21,375 nucleotides of DNA from a virus, in IMG/VR virus record IMGVR_UViG_3300050021_000475, positions 1-21,375 of that record; one strand, given 5' to 3'. Made by a program: the position numbers and the translations under genes. Below, one piece after another: positions 1 to 6,535 of this stretch. Under the pieces are notes generated by a model. That model saw only the letters and a list, made by a program, of their open reading frames with translations, ran no database searches and had not been told where the DNA came from. How positions within the stretch are numbered: position 1 is the stretch's first letter; each line of letters opens with the position of its first letter.

Positions 1-195
1 ATCAAGGCACCACGCTACCAGGCCGACCAACTGCCGGATCTGCGCGCGGAACTGGTGCGTCTCTACGGCAGGCATGTGCACGACCACACGATGGTGGCCG
101 TGCTGCTGGTGGCGATGGGGCTGCTGGACATGGCGGAGGCGATGGCAGTTGAGCTGGCTGCGTTGCGAGGCGTGGCGCAGGACTATGCCGTCTAG
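1..195 (+). CDS. Partial unknown protein (C-terminal 64 residues)
   Basis: Frame 1 is open from the first base of the window to a TAG at 193-195, so the gene starts upstream of the window. The visible part encodes 64 residues. The middle is alanine-, leucine- and methionine-rich (around MVAVLLVAMGLLDMAEAM) and looks helical. No known family is recognised. The next gene follows after 28 bp with its own SD, which suggests one rightward operon of small genes upstream of the packaging genes. It could be a small DNA-metabolism or regulatory protein of the phage early or middle region, but nothing in the sequence shows this. Confidence 0.5.
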   Translation: MKAPRYQADQLPDLRAELVRLYGRHVHDHTMVAVLLVAMGLLDMAEAMAVELAALRGVAQDYAV

Positions 196-223
196 GAGAC
201 GGCTCGTCAAGGAGGGGGGCTCT

Positions 224-469
224 ATGGCACTCAATGACTCGGTGGCTTTCTCTGACTGTCCCGACTGTCGTGCTATATCAAGCGGGCGGTGCCCGAGACA
301 CCCGCTGGTCTATGTGACCGGATCCACAGGTGCGATGTCTATCGCCAATGTCGAAGTCAAGGGCCTGCTGGAACTCCGGGTCGAGGCTCTTGAAGGACAG
401 GTCACGCACCTTCAGGCCCTGATTTCGGGTCTGCTAAACGCAAGGGGGCATGAGTGGGGGGGGCTATGA
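224..469 (+). CDS. Small unknown phage protein
   Basis: This 81-residue protein starts at ATG 224, chosen because a strong SD (GGAGGGG, 211-217) lies just upstream; the frame is open further upstream to 74 but only as an overlap with the preceding gene. The N-terminal part has a CxxC pair (SDCPDCRA) with a third Cys in GRCPRHP, compatible with a small metal knuckle. The C-terminal half (LLELRVEALEGQVTHLQALI) has heptad-like leucines and may form a short coiled coil. The stop overlaps the next start as ATGA (466-469), indicating translational coupling. Function is not recognised. Confidence 0.6.
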   Translation: MALNDSVAFSDCPDCRAISSGRCPRHPLVYVTGSTGAMSIANVEVKGLLELRVEALEGQVTHLQALISGLLNARGHEWGGL

Positions 470-930
470 CTGAGATGGAGCGACAGGAGAGAGAAACTAG
501 ACCCGCAGTATTGAGATTTGTCCGCGAAGTAGTAGACAACGGCTTGATGCGCGTAGTCGCCGCCAGCAAAGAACGGTCCATGTCGGGGCACTTTAACGGC
601 GTGGCGCTGAGGTCTTTTGTGATGGCCGGTCGCGTGATGTTCACGTTAGAGAGCGAGGGAGGTACCGTCAGTCTGCTTGGTCAGGAAGAGGACACGCGAG
701 ATTATAAGAAGCACTATAAGAGCTTCTTCGGTGAGGACAAGCGTACAGAAAACTTTCATCGGGTGGGACTTCACAACCTGGAATGCACGGTGGGGGCTGC
801 CAACCACATGATCGGCGCCGTGTGCGACGGGTGGCCTACGAAACCTGCCGAACAAAAGCACCAGTTCCACAACGACCCTGAGGTGACTCTTGATGTCTTG
901 GCGGGGATAGACAAAAAGGAGACTAGATGA
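466..930 (+). CDS. Unknown phage protein, 154 aa
   Basis: ATG 466 is preferred over the upstream in-frame GTG at 454 because it overlaps the previous stop (ATGA) and follows a G7 run (456-462) that can serve as SD. The protein is charged and soluble, with no membrane segment and no family motif that I recognise. The centre is rich in Asp, Lys and aromatic residues (around DTRDYKKHYKSFFGEDK). It ends in another ATGA overlap with the following gene (927-930), so at least three genes here are translationally coupled. I do not assign a function. Confidence 0.6.
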   Translation: MTEMERQERETRPAVLRFVREVVDNGLMRVVAASKERSMSGHFNGVALRSFVMAGRVMFTLESEGGTVSLLGQEEDTRDYKKHYKSFFGEDKRTENFHRVGLHNLECTVGAANHMIGAVCDGWPTKPAEQKHQFHNDPEVTLDVLAGIDKKETR

Positions 931-1427
931 CTGGCCAACCCGAACAACCGGTGGCGACCCCCTGCGCATGGTGTGGCGGCCTGATGCCTCAGGATGGCTC
1001 TGTTGAGTGCCCGACATGCCGGGAGTCGGACCAAGCAACGCGCATGAAACGCCTCCTGGCGTGGGCCGTGGTCTGTGCGCAGCAGCAGATCGTGGGGCTG
1101 GTGCAGAGCAACCAACTGCCCGCTACCGTGCAGCTCGCCTGTGCGGTCATGTGGCCGATGGCGCATAAGGAAGAGCGCTTTCTGTTCGTTGGTCCACAGC
1201 CGGGGCAGTGGCAGATCTTCCAGTCACTCTCGCCGGCAGCGAAACAACGCATGGACGATGGTGGCGCATTCCAGCAGTGGCAATCGCTGCAGCAGTTGCA
1301 CCTGCAAGTAGGCTTCCGCTGTGGATTCATGGTGCAGGTCGAGCATGATGCGGGTGCGACTGGCGGCACGGGCATCGTGCTGCCGAACGGGCATATACCG
1401 GCAAAGCGGCCGGTGCGTCGAGCATAA
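927..1427 (+). CDS. Zinc-ribbon-like unknown protein, 166 aa
   Basis: The start ATG overlaps the previous stop (ATGA at 927-930). The N-terminus carries CAWCGG and, 12 residues later, CPTC, a two-knuckle Cys4 pattern typical of a small zinc ribbon (about residues 13-31). The remainder is rich in Gln and Trp, without a recognised fold. Such N-terminal zinc ribbons are common in small phage proteins that touch nucleic acid, but the family is not identifiable from sequence alone. The metal-binding reading is moderately supported; any specific function would be a guess. Confidence 0.6.
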   Translation: MTGQPEQPVATPCAWCGGLMPQDGSVECPTCRESDQATRMKRLLAWAVVCAQQQIVGLVQSNQLPATVQLACAVMWPMAHKEERFLFVGPQPGQWQIFQSLSPAAKQRMDDGGAFQQWQSLQQLHLQVGFRCGFMVQVEHDAGATGGTGIVLPNGHIPAKRPVRRA

Positions 1428-1439
1428 GGGGGGTTGGTG

Positions 1440-1748
1440 ATGAACGAGTCACTGGGCGTCGAGATCGAGGCACAGAAAGCAGAGATCGCGGATCGCGAGG
1501 CACAGCGGGACCACGCTCGTGCAGTAGCAGAGGAACTGTGGCGCGTGGCGTCGTGCTACGCCTACACCATCCAGCCTCGTGTGTATTTTGCCGATCTTCC
1601 TGAACCAAGCGACGGTTGGATGGTCGGGGATGATGTTGGTTCTTACAGCCAGGATCTGGCAGAAACCCAGTACAAGCAAGCGAGTCAGAACTTGAAAGAA
1701 ACCCACACGAGTATAGCGAGCCAGTTGGTCGTAGAAACCCAAAGGTAG
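1440..1748 (+). CDS. Unknown coiled-coil protein ending inside the 18-bp-period array
   Basis: ATG 1440 is chosen because AAGGGGGG (1426-1433) lies 6 nt upstream; in-frame TTG 1434 and GTG 1437 are poorer. The N-terminus (VEIEAQKAEIADREAQRD) looks like a charged coiled coil. The last 30 or so residues are a degenerate six-residue repeat of the form xTQxxx-xSQxxx, which is how the 36-bp array reads in this frame. A TAG at 1746-1748, in the third array unit, ends the gene. Beyond it the same frame stays open to a TAA at 2118-2120, still showing the TQ/SQ pattern. The protein may therefore be a truncated form of a once longer repeat protein, or the array may have grown out of its 3' end. Confidence 0.5.
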   Translation: MNESLGVEIEAQKAEIADREAQRDHARAVAEELWRVASCYAYTIQPRVYFADLPEPSDGWMVGDDVGSYSQDLAETQYKQASQNLKETHTSIASQLVVETQR

Positions 1749-1912
1749 AAAGCGAGCCACGGCGGGGCAGCACCCCAAGCAAAAAGAGCGGGCCACAGGA
1801 CGTTAGGAACCCAGAACGGTGGAGCGAGCCACAATCGACAAGAAACCCAAAGGTCACGAGCGAGCCAACACCAACAAGAAACCCAAAGAAGAGAAGCGAG
1901 TGAGTCTTTCGC
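1661..1912. repeat. 18/36-bp-period array of conserved and variable 9-mers
   Basis: There are seven units of exactly 36 bp starting at 1661, 1697, 1733, 1769, 1805, 1841 and 1877. Each unit is AGAAACCCA, nine variable bases, AGCGAGCCA, nine variable bases. Box 1 is exact in five of seven units (variants AGCACCCCA and AGGAACCCA). Box 2 is exact in four of seven (variants end GTCA or GTGA, or read GCGGGCCA). The two boxes resemble each other (AGnnA[C/G]CCA), so the underlying period is 18 bp with 14 boxes and no indel. A degenerate half box (TTACAGCCA) sits one step upstream at 1643-1651. The array covers the 3' end of the preceding gene and the gap before the IS110-like gene. It could be a protein-binding array, a structured RNA or a decayed coding repeat. 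Confidence 0.9.
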
Positions 1913-1926
1913 AGCAGGGGGGATCG

Positions 1927-2838
1927 GTGGAAAGCCAGACAAAGCAAGCCATGAAGACTCTGGTCAACACGTTCTATATGATGCAGAAGCTACGCATCCA
2001 AACCGGCAATCGGATCTGCCGCAACTTCACTGCCCAGCTCGGTCAGGAAGACGGCATGCCGCAGGACGAGTTGACGAGCGATGCGAAGGACACGCTCGAC
2101 ACCTTGAAGGCAGAGCATAAACTTCTCGCTTCCGCCTTGGCGGGCAGCATCAACATCAAGAAGCGGCGCGCGCTACTCGATGAGCATGCCGGCATTCTCA
2201 GCACGCCCTATGAGTACGCGATGGTTGAATCGTACGTGGATTTGGAACATAACGAGGAACGGCTCGGGCGTGAGATCGCCGCGATGGTCGCTGAGCATCC
2301 GCTTTGGGATGGATTCCTTCAGGATGTGAAGGGTATCGGTCCTATCCTCGCTGCGGTGATCATTGCAGAGCTTGACCCGTCTGCGCCCTATCCCTCGTCA
2401 TTCTGGAAATACGCCGGCCTTGACGTGGCAGACGATGGCGCGGGCCGCTCTCGCCGCGCCGAGCACCTCGTCACCCGCGCGTACACCAACAGGGAGGGTC
2501 AGCCGGCTGAGCGGCAATCTATCACTTTCAATATGTTCCTCAAGACAAAGATGATTGGCGTCGCGGGCCCCTGTCTGCTTCGTGCTGGCGGGGAGTATGC
2601 CACGGTGTATCGAGATTACAAGCATCGACTGGAGAATAGACCCGATGTGGGCCTGACGGCGGAAGCTGTGAAGTGGCCGGGGGCCAGCAAATTGCATCGG
2701 CATAACATGGCAATGCGGTATGCCGTGAAGATGTTCCTCAAGGATCTTCATTCGCGGTGGCGTGCTATCGAGGGACTTGCCCCCAGCCTCCCCTACCAGG
2801 AAGCGAAACTCGGCTACCACCACGGGCAGGGAGGGTAG
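1927..2838 (+). CDS. IS110-type transposase C-terminal domain (HhH) protein, lacking the DEDD domain
   Basis: The C-terminal half contains GFLQDVKGIGPILAAVIIAE followed by FWKYAGLDV, the helix-hairpin-helix signature of the Transposase_20 (IS116/IS110/IS902) domain. Further on come a YRDYKHRL segment and a basic helical region (KLHRHNMAMRYAVKMFLKDL), similar to the family's last helices. The N-terminal ~150 residues do not look like the RuvC-like DEDD domain of IS110, and the usual Ser-Gly of the catalytic segment after YAGL is replaced by DDGAGRSRR. It is therefore probably a stand-alone DNA- or RNA-junction binding protein, not an active element. GTG 1927 is preferred because G6 (1917-1922) precedes it; ATG 1951 and GTG 1819 (inside the array) are alternatives. 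Confidence 0.75.
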   Translation: MESQTKQAMKTLVNTFYMMQKLRIQTGNRICRNFTAQLGQEDGMPQDELTSDAKDTLDTLKAEHKLLASALAGSINIKKRRALLDEHAGILSTPYEYAMVESYVDLEHNEERLGREIAAMVAEHPLWDGFLQDVKGIGPILAAVIIAELDPSAPYPSSFWKYAGLDVADDGAGRSRRAEHLVTRAYTNREGQPAERQSITFNMFLKTKMIGVAGPCLLRAGGEYATVYRDYKHRLENRPDVGLTAEAVKWPGASKLHRHNMAMRYAVKMFLKDLHSRWRAIEGLAPSLPYQEAKLGYHHGQGG

Positions 2839-3432
2839 GTGAGAATGGCGGTAGCACCGAAGCGGCGGCCGGTTCCACGGCAGATCCTGCTCTGGGAACA
2901 CCTCAAGCAGCTCGCGCCGCCGCTTGACCTGCAGCACCGCAACGCTGAGGATAGCCGCCGACTTACCGCGCTCGACGAGTGGAACCGCTATCGTATCGAC
3001 GCTGGACCCGAGGAGACGGAGGGCCTGCTGATGACCAGCGACTGCTCGGAGCCCCTGCGCCTGCACACCATGCGAATGGTTGATCTGCTTGGCGCACCCG
3101 AATTGTCACACGACATGTACGTCTACCTGGACGGGTACGAGCGGTGGGTGATGCTCACACCGCGGCAGAAGGCCGTCGCTGAACTGTGGAAGGCGGACCC
3201 GCTTGGCTGTATGATGCTGCGTGGTGAGTATGAGGGTATGAGTCAGGCGAGGACGGCTCGTGTGCTGCATTGCTCGCAGTCCAAGGTCAGTCGACATCTG
3301 AAACAGGCGCACGAGCATCTCGATCAGCGCACGGCCTATTGGAAGGGTGAGTGCCCTGCCGCACGAACTGCGTGGGATGTTCGCGTGAAAGATGAAATAG
3401 TGCTGCTGAAGGAGATGTTCACTAGTGAATGA
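2839..3432 (+). CDS. Putative helix-turn-helix late regulator (sigma region 4-like)
   Basis: This 197-residue protein starts at GTG 2839, one base after the previous stop, with GGAGGG at 2829-2834; ATG 2845 is also possible. Residues about 104-160 (LTPRQKAVAELW, then SQARTARVLHCSQSKVSRHL) read like a sigma-70 region 4 or ArpU/RinA-type helix-turn-helix, in which a 'pre-helix' is followed by a recognition helix (QSKVSRHLKQA). Proteins of this kind commonly sit just upstream of terminase genes and switch on late transcription, and a promoter-containing gap does lie 450 bp downstream. The C-terminal 25 residues (starting CPAARTAW) are shared with the next protein. The regulator role is inferred from motif plus position. 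Confidence 0.6.
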   Translation: MRMAVAPKRRPVPRQILLWEHLKQLAPPLDLQHRNAEDSRRLTALDEWNRYRIDAGPEETEGLLMTSDCSEPLRLHTMRMVDLLGAPELSHDMYVYLDGYERWVMLTPRQKAVAELWKADPLGCMMLRGEYEGMSQARTARVLHCSQSKVSRHLKQAHEHLDQRTAYWKGECPAARTAWDVRVKDEIVLLKEMFTSE

Positions 3433-3835
3433 AGAAGCATTGTTGCGCGCCTTCGCGGTGTTGCGACTGCAGGTAGACGATGGTTCATTCTGGGGGGAAG
3501 ACGGGTTTGGCCCGCATTTGGGTGATGTAGATGATCCCACGACATTCAACCACGAATGGGAACACAAGCGGGTGATTGGGCCGAATGGGCTACGAGATCT
3601 GAGCAAAGCACCGATATATGAGTGCCAGGACTGCCATATCATCGTGCCGGAAAAGATGGTGGCTGTAGAACGGCGGCCTTTATATGGCAGGGACACAGAG
3701 GGAACGACACAACAAATCCAACCGGACATTCCTGCCGGCCAGGAAGACTGCCCCGTCGCACGAGCTCTATGGGAAGATAAGGTGGAAAAGGAAGTAGCAG
3801 CGTTGAAAGAGCGGTTCGCCCGTGAGATCACATGA
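3425..3835 (+). CDS. Unknown protein with CxxC and a C-terminal motif shared with its neighbour
   Basis: The GTG start at 3425 overlaps the preceding gene by 8 bp. The protein has 136 residues. It carries one CxxC (YECQDCHIIVPEK) near the middle, like half of a zinc ribbon, preceded by a His in FNHEWEH. The last ~28 residues (from CPVARALW) match the tail of the upstream HTH protein in pattern CPxARxxWxxxVxxEvxxLKExF, so both probably bind the same partner or arose by partial duplication. No family is recognised. It is the last gene before the 243-bp gap upstream of terS. Confidence 0.6.
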   Translation: MNEEALLRAFAVLRLQVDDGSFWGEDGFGPHLGDVDDPTTFNHEWEHKRVIGPNGLRDLSKAPIYECQDCHIIVPEKMVAVERRPLYGRDTEGTTQQIQPDIPAGQEDCPVARALWEDKVEKEVAALKERFAREIT

Positions 3836-3868
3836 TTGTACAAAGCCGGATGGAGAATAGAGGGACTC

Positions 3869-3898
3869 TTGACGTGCACGCTTCTTCATGCACATAAT
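3869..3898 (+). promoter_or_regulatory. Candidate sigma-70-type promoter upstream of terS
   Basis: TTGACG (3869-3874) and CATAAT (3893-3898) each match 5 of 6 consensus bases and are 18 bp apart. The spacer contains an inverted repeat, GTGCA (3874-3878) and TGCAC (3889-3893), which could be a repressor or activator site. It lies in the only sizeable gap between the early-type genes and the packaging genes, and would give a leader of about 170 nt before terS. Assigned by eye only. Confidence 0.5.
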
Positions 3899-3923
3899 AC
3901 ATGTGGATAAACTATCTCTTCAA

Positions 3924-3960
3924 GCCGCTCGACTCCCCGTCTGAGCGGCGTTTCCTTTGT
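3924..3960 (+). terminator. Hairpin in the terS leader, possible terminator or attenuator
   Basis: GCCGCTC (3924-3930) and GAGCGGC (3943-3949) form a perfect 7-bp GC-rich stem with a 12-nt loop, followed by GTTTCCTTTGT. The T-tract is interrupted, so termination would be weak. It lies just downstream of the candidate promoter at 3869-3898, so it could attenuate late transcription or terminate transcripts arriving from the upstream operon. The rest of the 3836-4078 gap holds only short palindromes such as CTCCGGAG (3973-3980). A packaging (pac/cos) signal could also lie here, but nothing identifies one. Confidence 0.35.
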
Positions 3961-4078
3961 CCCGCGCAGGCTCTCCGGAGCCACGAGGTTGCGACGATCG
4001 AGGCGGTTCCCAATTCCCCCGGGCCATGCCGAAGGGTATCCGTACAGGCTGGCACAGTCGCATAAGTAGGTTATCGTT

Positions 4079-4540
4079 ATGGCCCTTACTCTCAAGCAGC
4101 AACGCTACACCACGGCGTACCTAGGACCAGCTAAGGGCAACGCGACGGAAGCAGCGCGGATTGCTGGGTACCGAGATCCCGAGCAGTCTGGCTGGGAGAA
4201 CAGGCACAACCTAGAGATTGCCGCGCGCATTGAGGAGCGCTTGCTTGCCGAGTCGCTGTCCAGCGGGGAAGTGCTGGCCGAACTGACCGCCATTGCGCGG
4301 GCTGGGTGGACCAACTTCGTCCGGGAGCGCACAGACTACAAGGGCGAAGTGATATCAGCCACGCTGGATCTGGGCGATAAGGTCAAGGCTCTGGAATTGC
4401 TTGGCAAATACCACAAGCTCTTCACGGACAAGACGGAGCACTCGGTTGATGCAAACTTCCTTGACGCGCTCCGCGCCTTCGCCACTGGTGCTGACGAGTC
4501 TGGATCGGCAGGGTCTCCAGAAGCTTCGGACTCAGCCTGA
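4079..4540 (+). CDS. terS: Terminase small subunit
   Basis: The N-terminus (LTLKQQRYTTAYLGPAKGNATEAARIAGY) has the Terminase_2-type pattern: a 'LTxKQxrf..aYL' helix, then N-x-t-x-AA-x-x-AGY, the helix-turn-helix that recognises the packaging site. The central region (EVLAELTAIARAGWTNFV, then KVKALELLGKYHKLF) also matches small terminases, where 'AL.lLgK..klf' is typical. At 153 residues the length is normal. ATG 4079 has a modest SD (AGTAGG, 4065-4070). The 3' end overlaps terL in another frame, as usual. TerS binds phage DNA and hands it to TerL for packaging into proheads. Confidence 0.85.
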   Translation: MALTLKQQRYTTAYLGPAKGNATEAARIAGYRDPEQSGWENRHNLEIAARIEERLLAESLSSGEVLAELTAIARAGWTNFVRERTDYKGEVISATLDLGDKVKALELLGKYHKLFTDKTEHSVDANFLDALRAFATGADESGSAGSPEASDSA

Positions 4541-5933
4541 CCAGTTCATCCGCGTGTGGCTTGGCGGCGACCTCTGGGCCAAGCAGATCGAGATCGCGGA
4601 GTCGGTCCGCGACCACCGGCGCACGGCGGTCAAGAGCGCCCACTCGGTCGGCAAGTCGTTCATATCCGCGCGGATTGGCGTGTGGTGGCTCCATGCTTGG
4701 CAGCCATCCGTCGTACTCACGACCGCCCCAACTGGGCGCCAGGTGACAAATATTTTGTGGAGGGAGTGGCGCACCGCAGTTGCCAAGACGAAGCTCCCGC
4801 TGCTTGGCCGCTGTCTGGTGCAACGGCACGAGATCGCACCGGACTGGTACGCGATCGGCTTCAAGGCCGCGGACACGGACCCAGACGCCTTCCAGGGCTT
4901 CCATAGTCTCAAGCCGCTGGTGATCGTGGACGAGGCGGCCGGCGTGCCCGAGACCGTCTTTGACGCACTCGACGCCGTGATGAGCAACCAAGACGCACGC
5001 ATGTTGCTGATCGGTAACCCGACCAACCCGGCCGGCACGTTCTACAACGCCTTCCACAAGGACCGCGCGCTTTACCACACCATTAGCGTGACCGCCTACG
5101 ACACGCCCAACTTTCAACCCGGCGCGCGCCAACGGCCCTATCTGGTCAGTCCCCAAGCCGTGCAGGAAGAGATCGACAAGCACGGACCCGACTCGACCTG
5201 GGTTCGCTGTCGTATTAATGCGGAGTTCCCTGAGGGCAGTAGCCAGGGCTTGATCCCACTGGCCTGGGTCGAAGCAGCCAACGAGCGGCGCATCGAGCAC
5301 GAGTCCGGCGATATCGAGGCCGGCCTGGATATCAGTCGTGGGGGCGATGACGAAACTGCGCTGTGCATCCGCCGCGGAATCCAGGTACTTGAGCAGCATG
5401 CATGGAGTGGGCCCGAGACGCGTGACCTGATGGCCACGGTCGGCAAGGTGCGAAACCTGCTGGCGCCATACCCGACGCTCAAGGCGATCAAGGTGGACGT
5501 GATCGGTATCGGCGCCGGCGTGTATGACCGGATGCGTGAGCTCGGCTATCCGGCTATCGCGGTCAACGTCGGATCGGCCAGCAGCGACAAGTCTAAGTGG
5601 TCAAACCTTCGCCACGAACTCTACTGGTCCATGCGCGAGATATTCCACGACGGCGCGATCGCTGGCCCGCTGGACGAACTGTGCATGGGGCAACTCGCGG
5701 ACGTTCGGGCCAGCTATGACTCGGCGCATAGCATGCCGGTGATCGAGAAGAAGGAAGACATGAAGAAGCGACCCGGCGGTCATAGCCCTGACCGTGCTGA
5801 GGCGCTGCTGCTCGCGTTTACCAATCAGGTGCCACATGGGTACGGCCAGGTGGTCTATGCCGGCGAGCGTAGTTCCATCAGGGTACCAGCGCCAGCGGAG
5901 GACGGCTGGTGGTCTAGACTCGGGAATGAGTAA
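4488..5933 (+). CDS. terL: Terminase large subunit (packaging ATPase and nuclease)
   Basis: The N-terminal ATPase has an atypical Walker A (SAHSVGKS, 4635-4658) and Walker B (LVIVDEAAG, about 4917-4943), followed by LIGNPTNPAGTFY, a typical coupling segment. The C-terminal RNase H-like nuclease shows AGLDISRGGDDETA (first Asp), VDVIGIGAGVYDRM (second acid) and SPDRAEALLLAF (third acid), the usual DDE set. The frame is open from TTG 4401, but GTG 4488 is a more conservative start, overlapping terS by about 50 bp; ATG 4449 is an alternative. TerL cuts concatemeric DNA and pumps it into the prohead through the portal. Confidence 0.92.
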   Translation: MLTSLDRQGLQKLRTQPDQFIRVWLGGDLWAKQIEIAESVRDHRRTAVKSAHSVGKSFISARIGVWWLHAWQPSVVLTTAPTGRQVTNILWREWRTAVAKTKLPLLGRCLVQRHEIAPDWYAIGFKAADTDPDAFQGFHSLKPLVIVDEAAGVPETVFDALDAVMSNQDARMLLIGNPTNPAGTFYNAFHKDRALYHTISVTAYDTPNFQPGARQRPYLVSPQAVQEEIDKHGPDSTWVRCRINAEFPEGSSQGLIPLAWVEAANERRIEHESGDIEAGLDISRGGDDETALCIRRGIQVLEQHAWSGPETRDLMATVGKVRNLLAPYPTLKAIKVDVIGIGAGVYDRMRELGYPAIAVNVGSASSDKSKWSNLRHELYWSMREIFHDGAIAGPLDELCMGQLADVRASYDSAHSMPVIEKKEDMKKRPGGHSPDRAEALLLAFTNQVPHGYGQVVYAGERSSIRVPAPAEDGWWSRLGNE

Positions 5934-5941
5934 AAATAGAA

Positions 5942-5973
5942 GGAAGCAGCAAGTATTTCCTCCTGCTGCTTCC
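5942..5973 (-). terminator. Rho-independent terminator of the leftward two-gene unit
   Basis: GGAAGCAGCA (5942-5951) pairs perfectly over 10 bp with TGCTGCTTCC (5964-5973) around a 12-nt loop. Read on the minus strand the stem is followed by TTCTATTTTTA, a good U-tract, so it should end transcripts of the leftward genes at 7170-6092. On the plus strand, just after terL, no T-run follows, so there it is only a hairpin. Confidence 0.7.
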
Positions 5974-5980
5974 CGCCTCT

Positions 5981-6091
5981 GGTTTAACTGCCCCAGGCCA
6001 GACCTGTCCTTGAGCAGCCCAGCCTGTCCTCATCGGTCCGCGTCGGGTCGCTCCGCACCGCCCCTTGCCATTCCGTGCCCAAGTATCCGTG
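5981..6091. repeat. Left pentanucleotide-period array (NNCCN on the plus strand)
   Basis: From 5991 to 6080 the sequence divides into 18 consecutive pentamers. In 14 of them positions 3-4 are CC and in three more they are TC, while the other positions vary freely. The array begins with GGTTTAACTGCCCC (5981-5994), nearly the same as the left edge of the second array at 7192, and ends against the stop codon (6092-6094) of the leftward gene. On the leftward transcript it is a G-rich 3' untranslated stretch before the terminator hairpin. Confidence 0.8.
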
Positions 6092-6535
6092 CTAGGCTGC
6101 TTGTTCGTTTCTGTTCAGGAGTTCACGCATCATCGCGAATACCGGCTCTAACTCGGGAAGCATGCGGTACTTGTGTTCGAAGGCTTCCATCTCGCGTTTG
6201 GCATCCGCGAACATCTGGGCCTTGTAGTCCGTATCCGAGTAGACATCCGCCGTCAACCGATAGAATCCCTCAGGACCGCGATCCGGTGTCAAGGACACGA
6301 ACGCTCGTACCTTGATTGGTTCCTGATCGGGGCGCTCAAGCACATGGACCGTAACTCGGATATAGTCGTGTGCCTGGTGAATGCGATACTGCTCCCCGGC
6401 GACCGCATCGTCCCATTCAAAGTAGCGATGGAGTGGTGCATCTTCTGGCCTGGCAGCGTTCACCACATCCGCTGGCTTGAGAACCTTGTTATGATCGGCT
6501 GCCAGTCTGAGCAGTTCATCGCGTAGTGCGCTCAT
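6092..6535 (-). CDS. Unknown phage protein, second gene of the inverted cassette
   Basis: This is a 147-residue soluble protein. It has a helical N-terminus (ALRDELLRLAADHNKVLKPA), a central SPLH-like segment (APLHRYFEWDDAVAGEQYRI), a beta-rich middle (YIRVTVHVLER, VRAFVSLTPDRG) and a helical C-terminus (AMFA-type AKREMEAFEHKYRML). I have an impression that proteins of this layout occur in other phages, but I know of no function for them. Its start overlaps the stop of the upstream gene as ATGA, so the two are coupled. It is antisense to the flanking structural genes, with its stop abutting the left pentamer array. Confidence 0.75.
   Translation of the reverse strand: MSALRDELLRLAADHNKVLKPADVVNAARPEDAPLHRYFEWDDAVAGEQYRIHQAHDYIRVTVHVLERPDQEPIKVRAFVSLTPDRGPEGFYRLTADVYSDTDYKAQMFADAKREMEAFEHKYRMLPELEPVFAMMRELLNRNEQAA

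Noticed and set aside
1661-1912. CRISPR array
   Set aside because: The 36-bp period is suggestive, but conserved blocks are only 9 nt with 9-nt variable blocks, there is no long identical repeat, and no cas genes are present.
1327-1947. Minus-strand gene of 206 codons over the array
   Set aside because: It is open across all repeats but overlaps two likely plus-strand genes, lacks a clear SD, and its downstream half is unlike a protein. Kept only as an alternative explanation in the array finding.
1819-2838. Intact IS110-family insertion sequence
   Set aside because: No DEDD domain, no complete catalytic pattern and no element ends or target duplication are seen; the gene is co-directional and closely spaced with phage genes.
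3836-4078. tRNA or small RNA gene in the gap before terS
   Set aside because: No cloverleaf or CCA-ended acceptor stem could be drawn; only a promoter, a hairpin and short palindromes are visible.
4401-4487. terL start at TTG 4401
   Set aside because: Would overlap terS by 140 bp and add a Ser/Thr/Arg-rich segment unlike terminases; GTG 4488 or ATG 4449 is more likely.
4422-5399. Large minus-strand ORF (325 codons) opposite terL
   Set aside because: Shadow frame of a well-supported terminase in GC-rich DNA; no family motifs.
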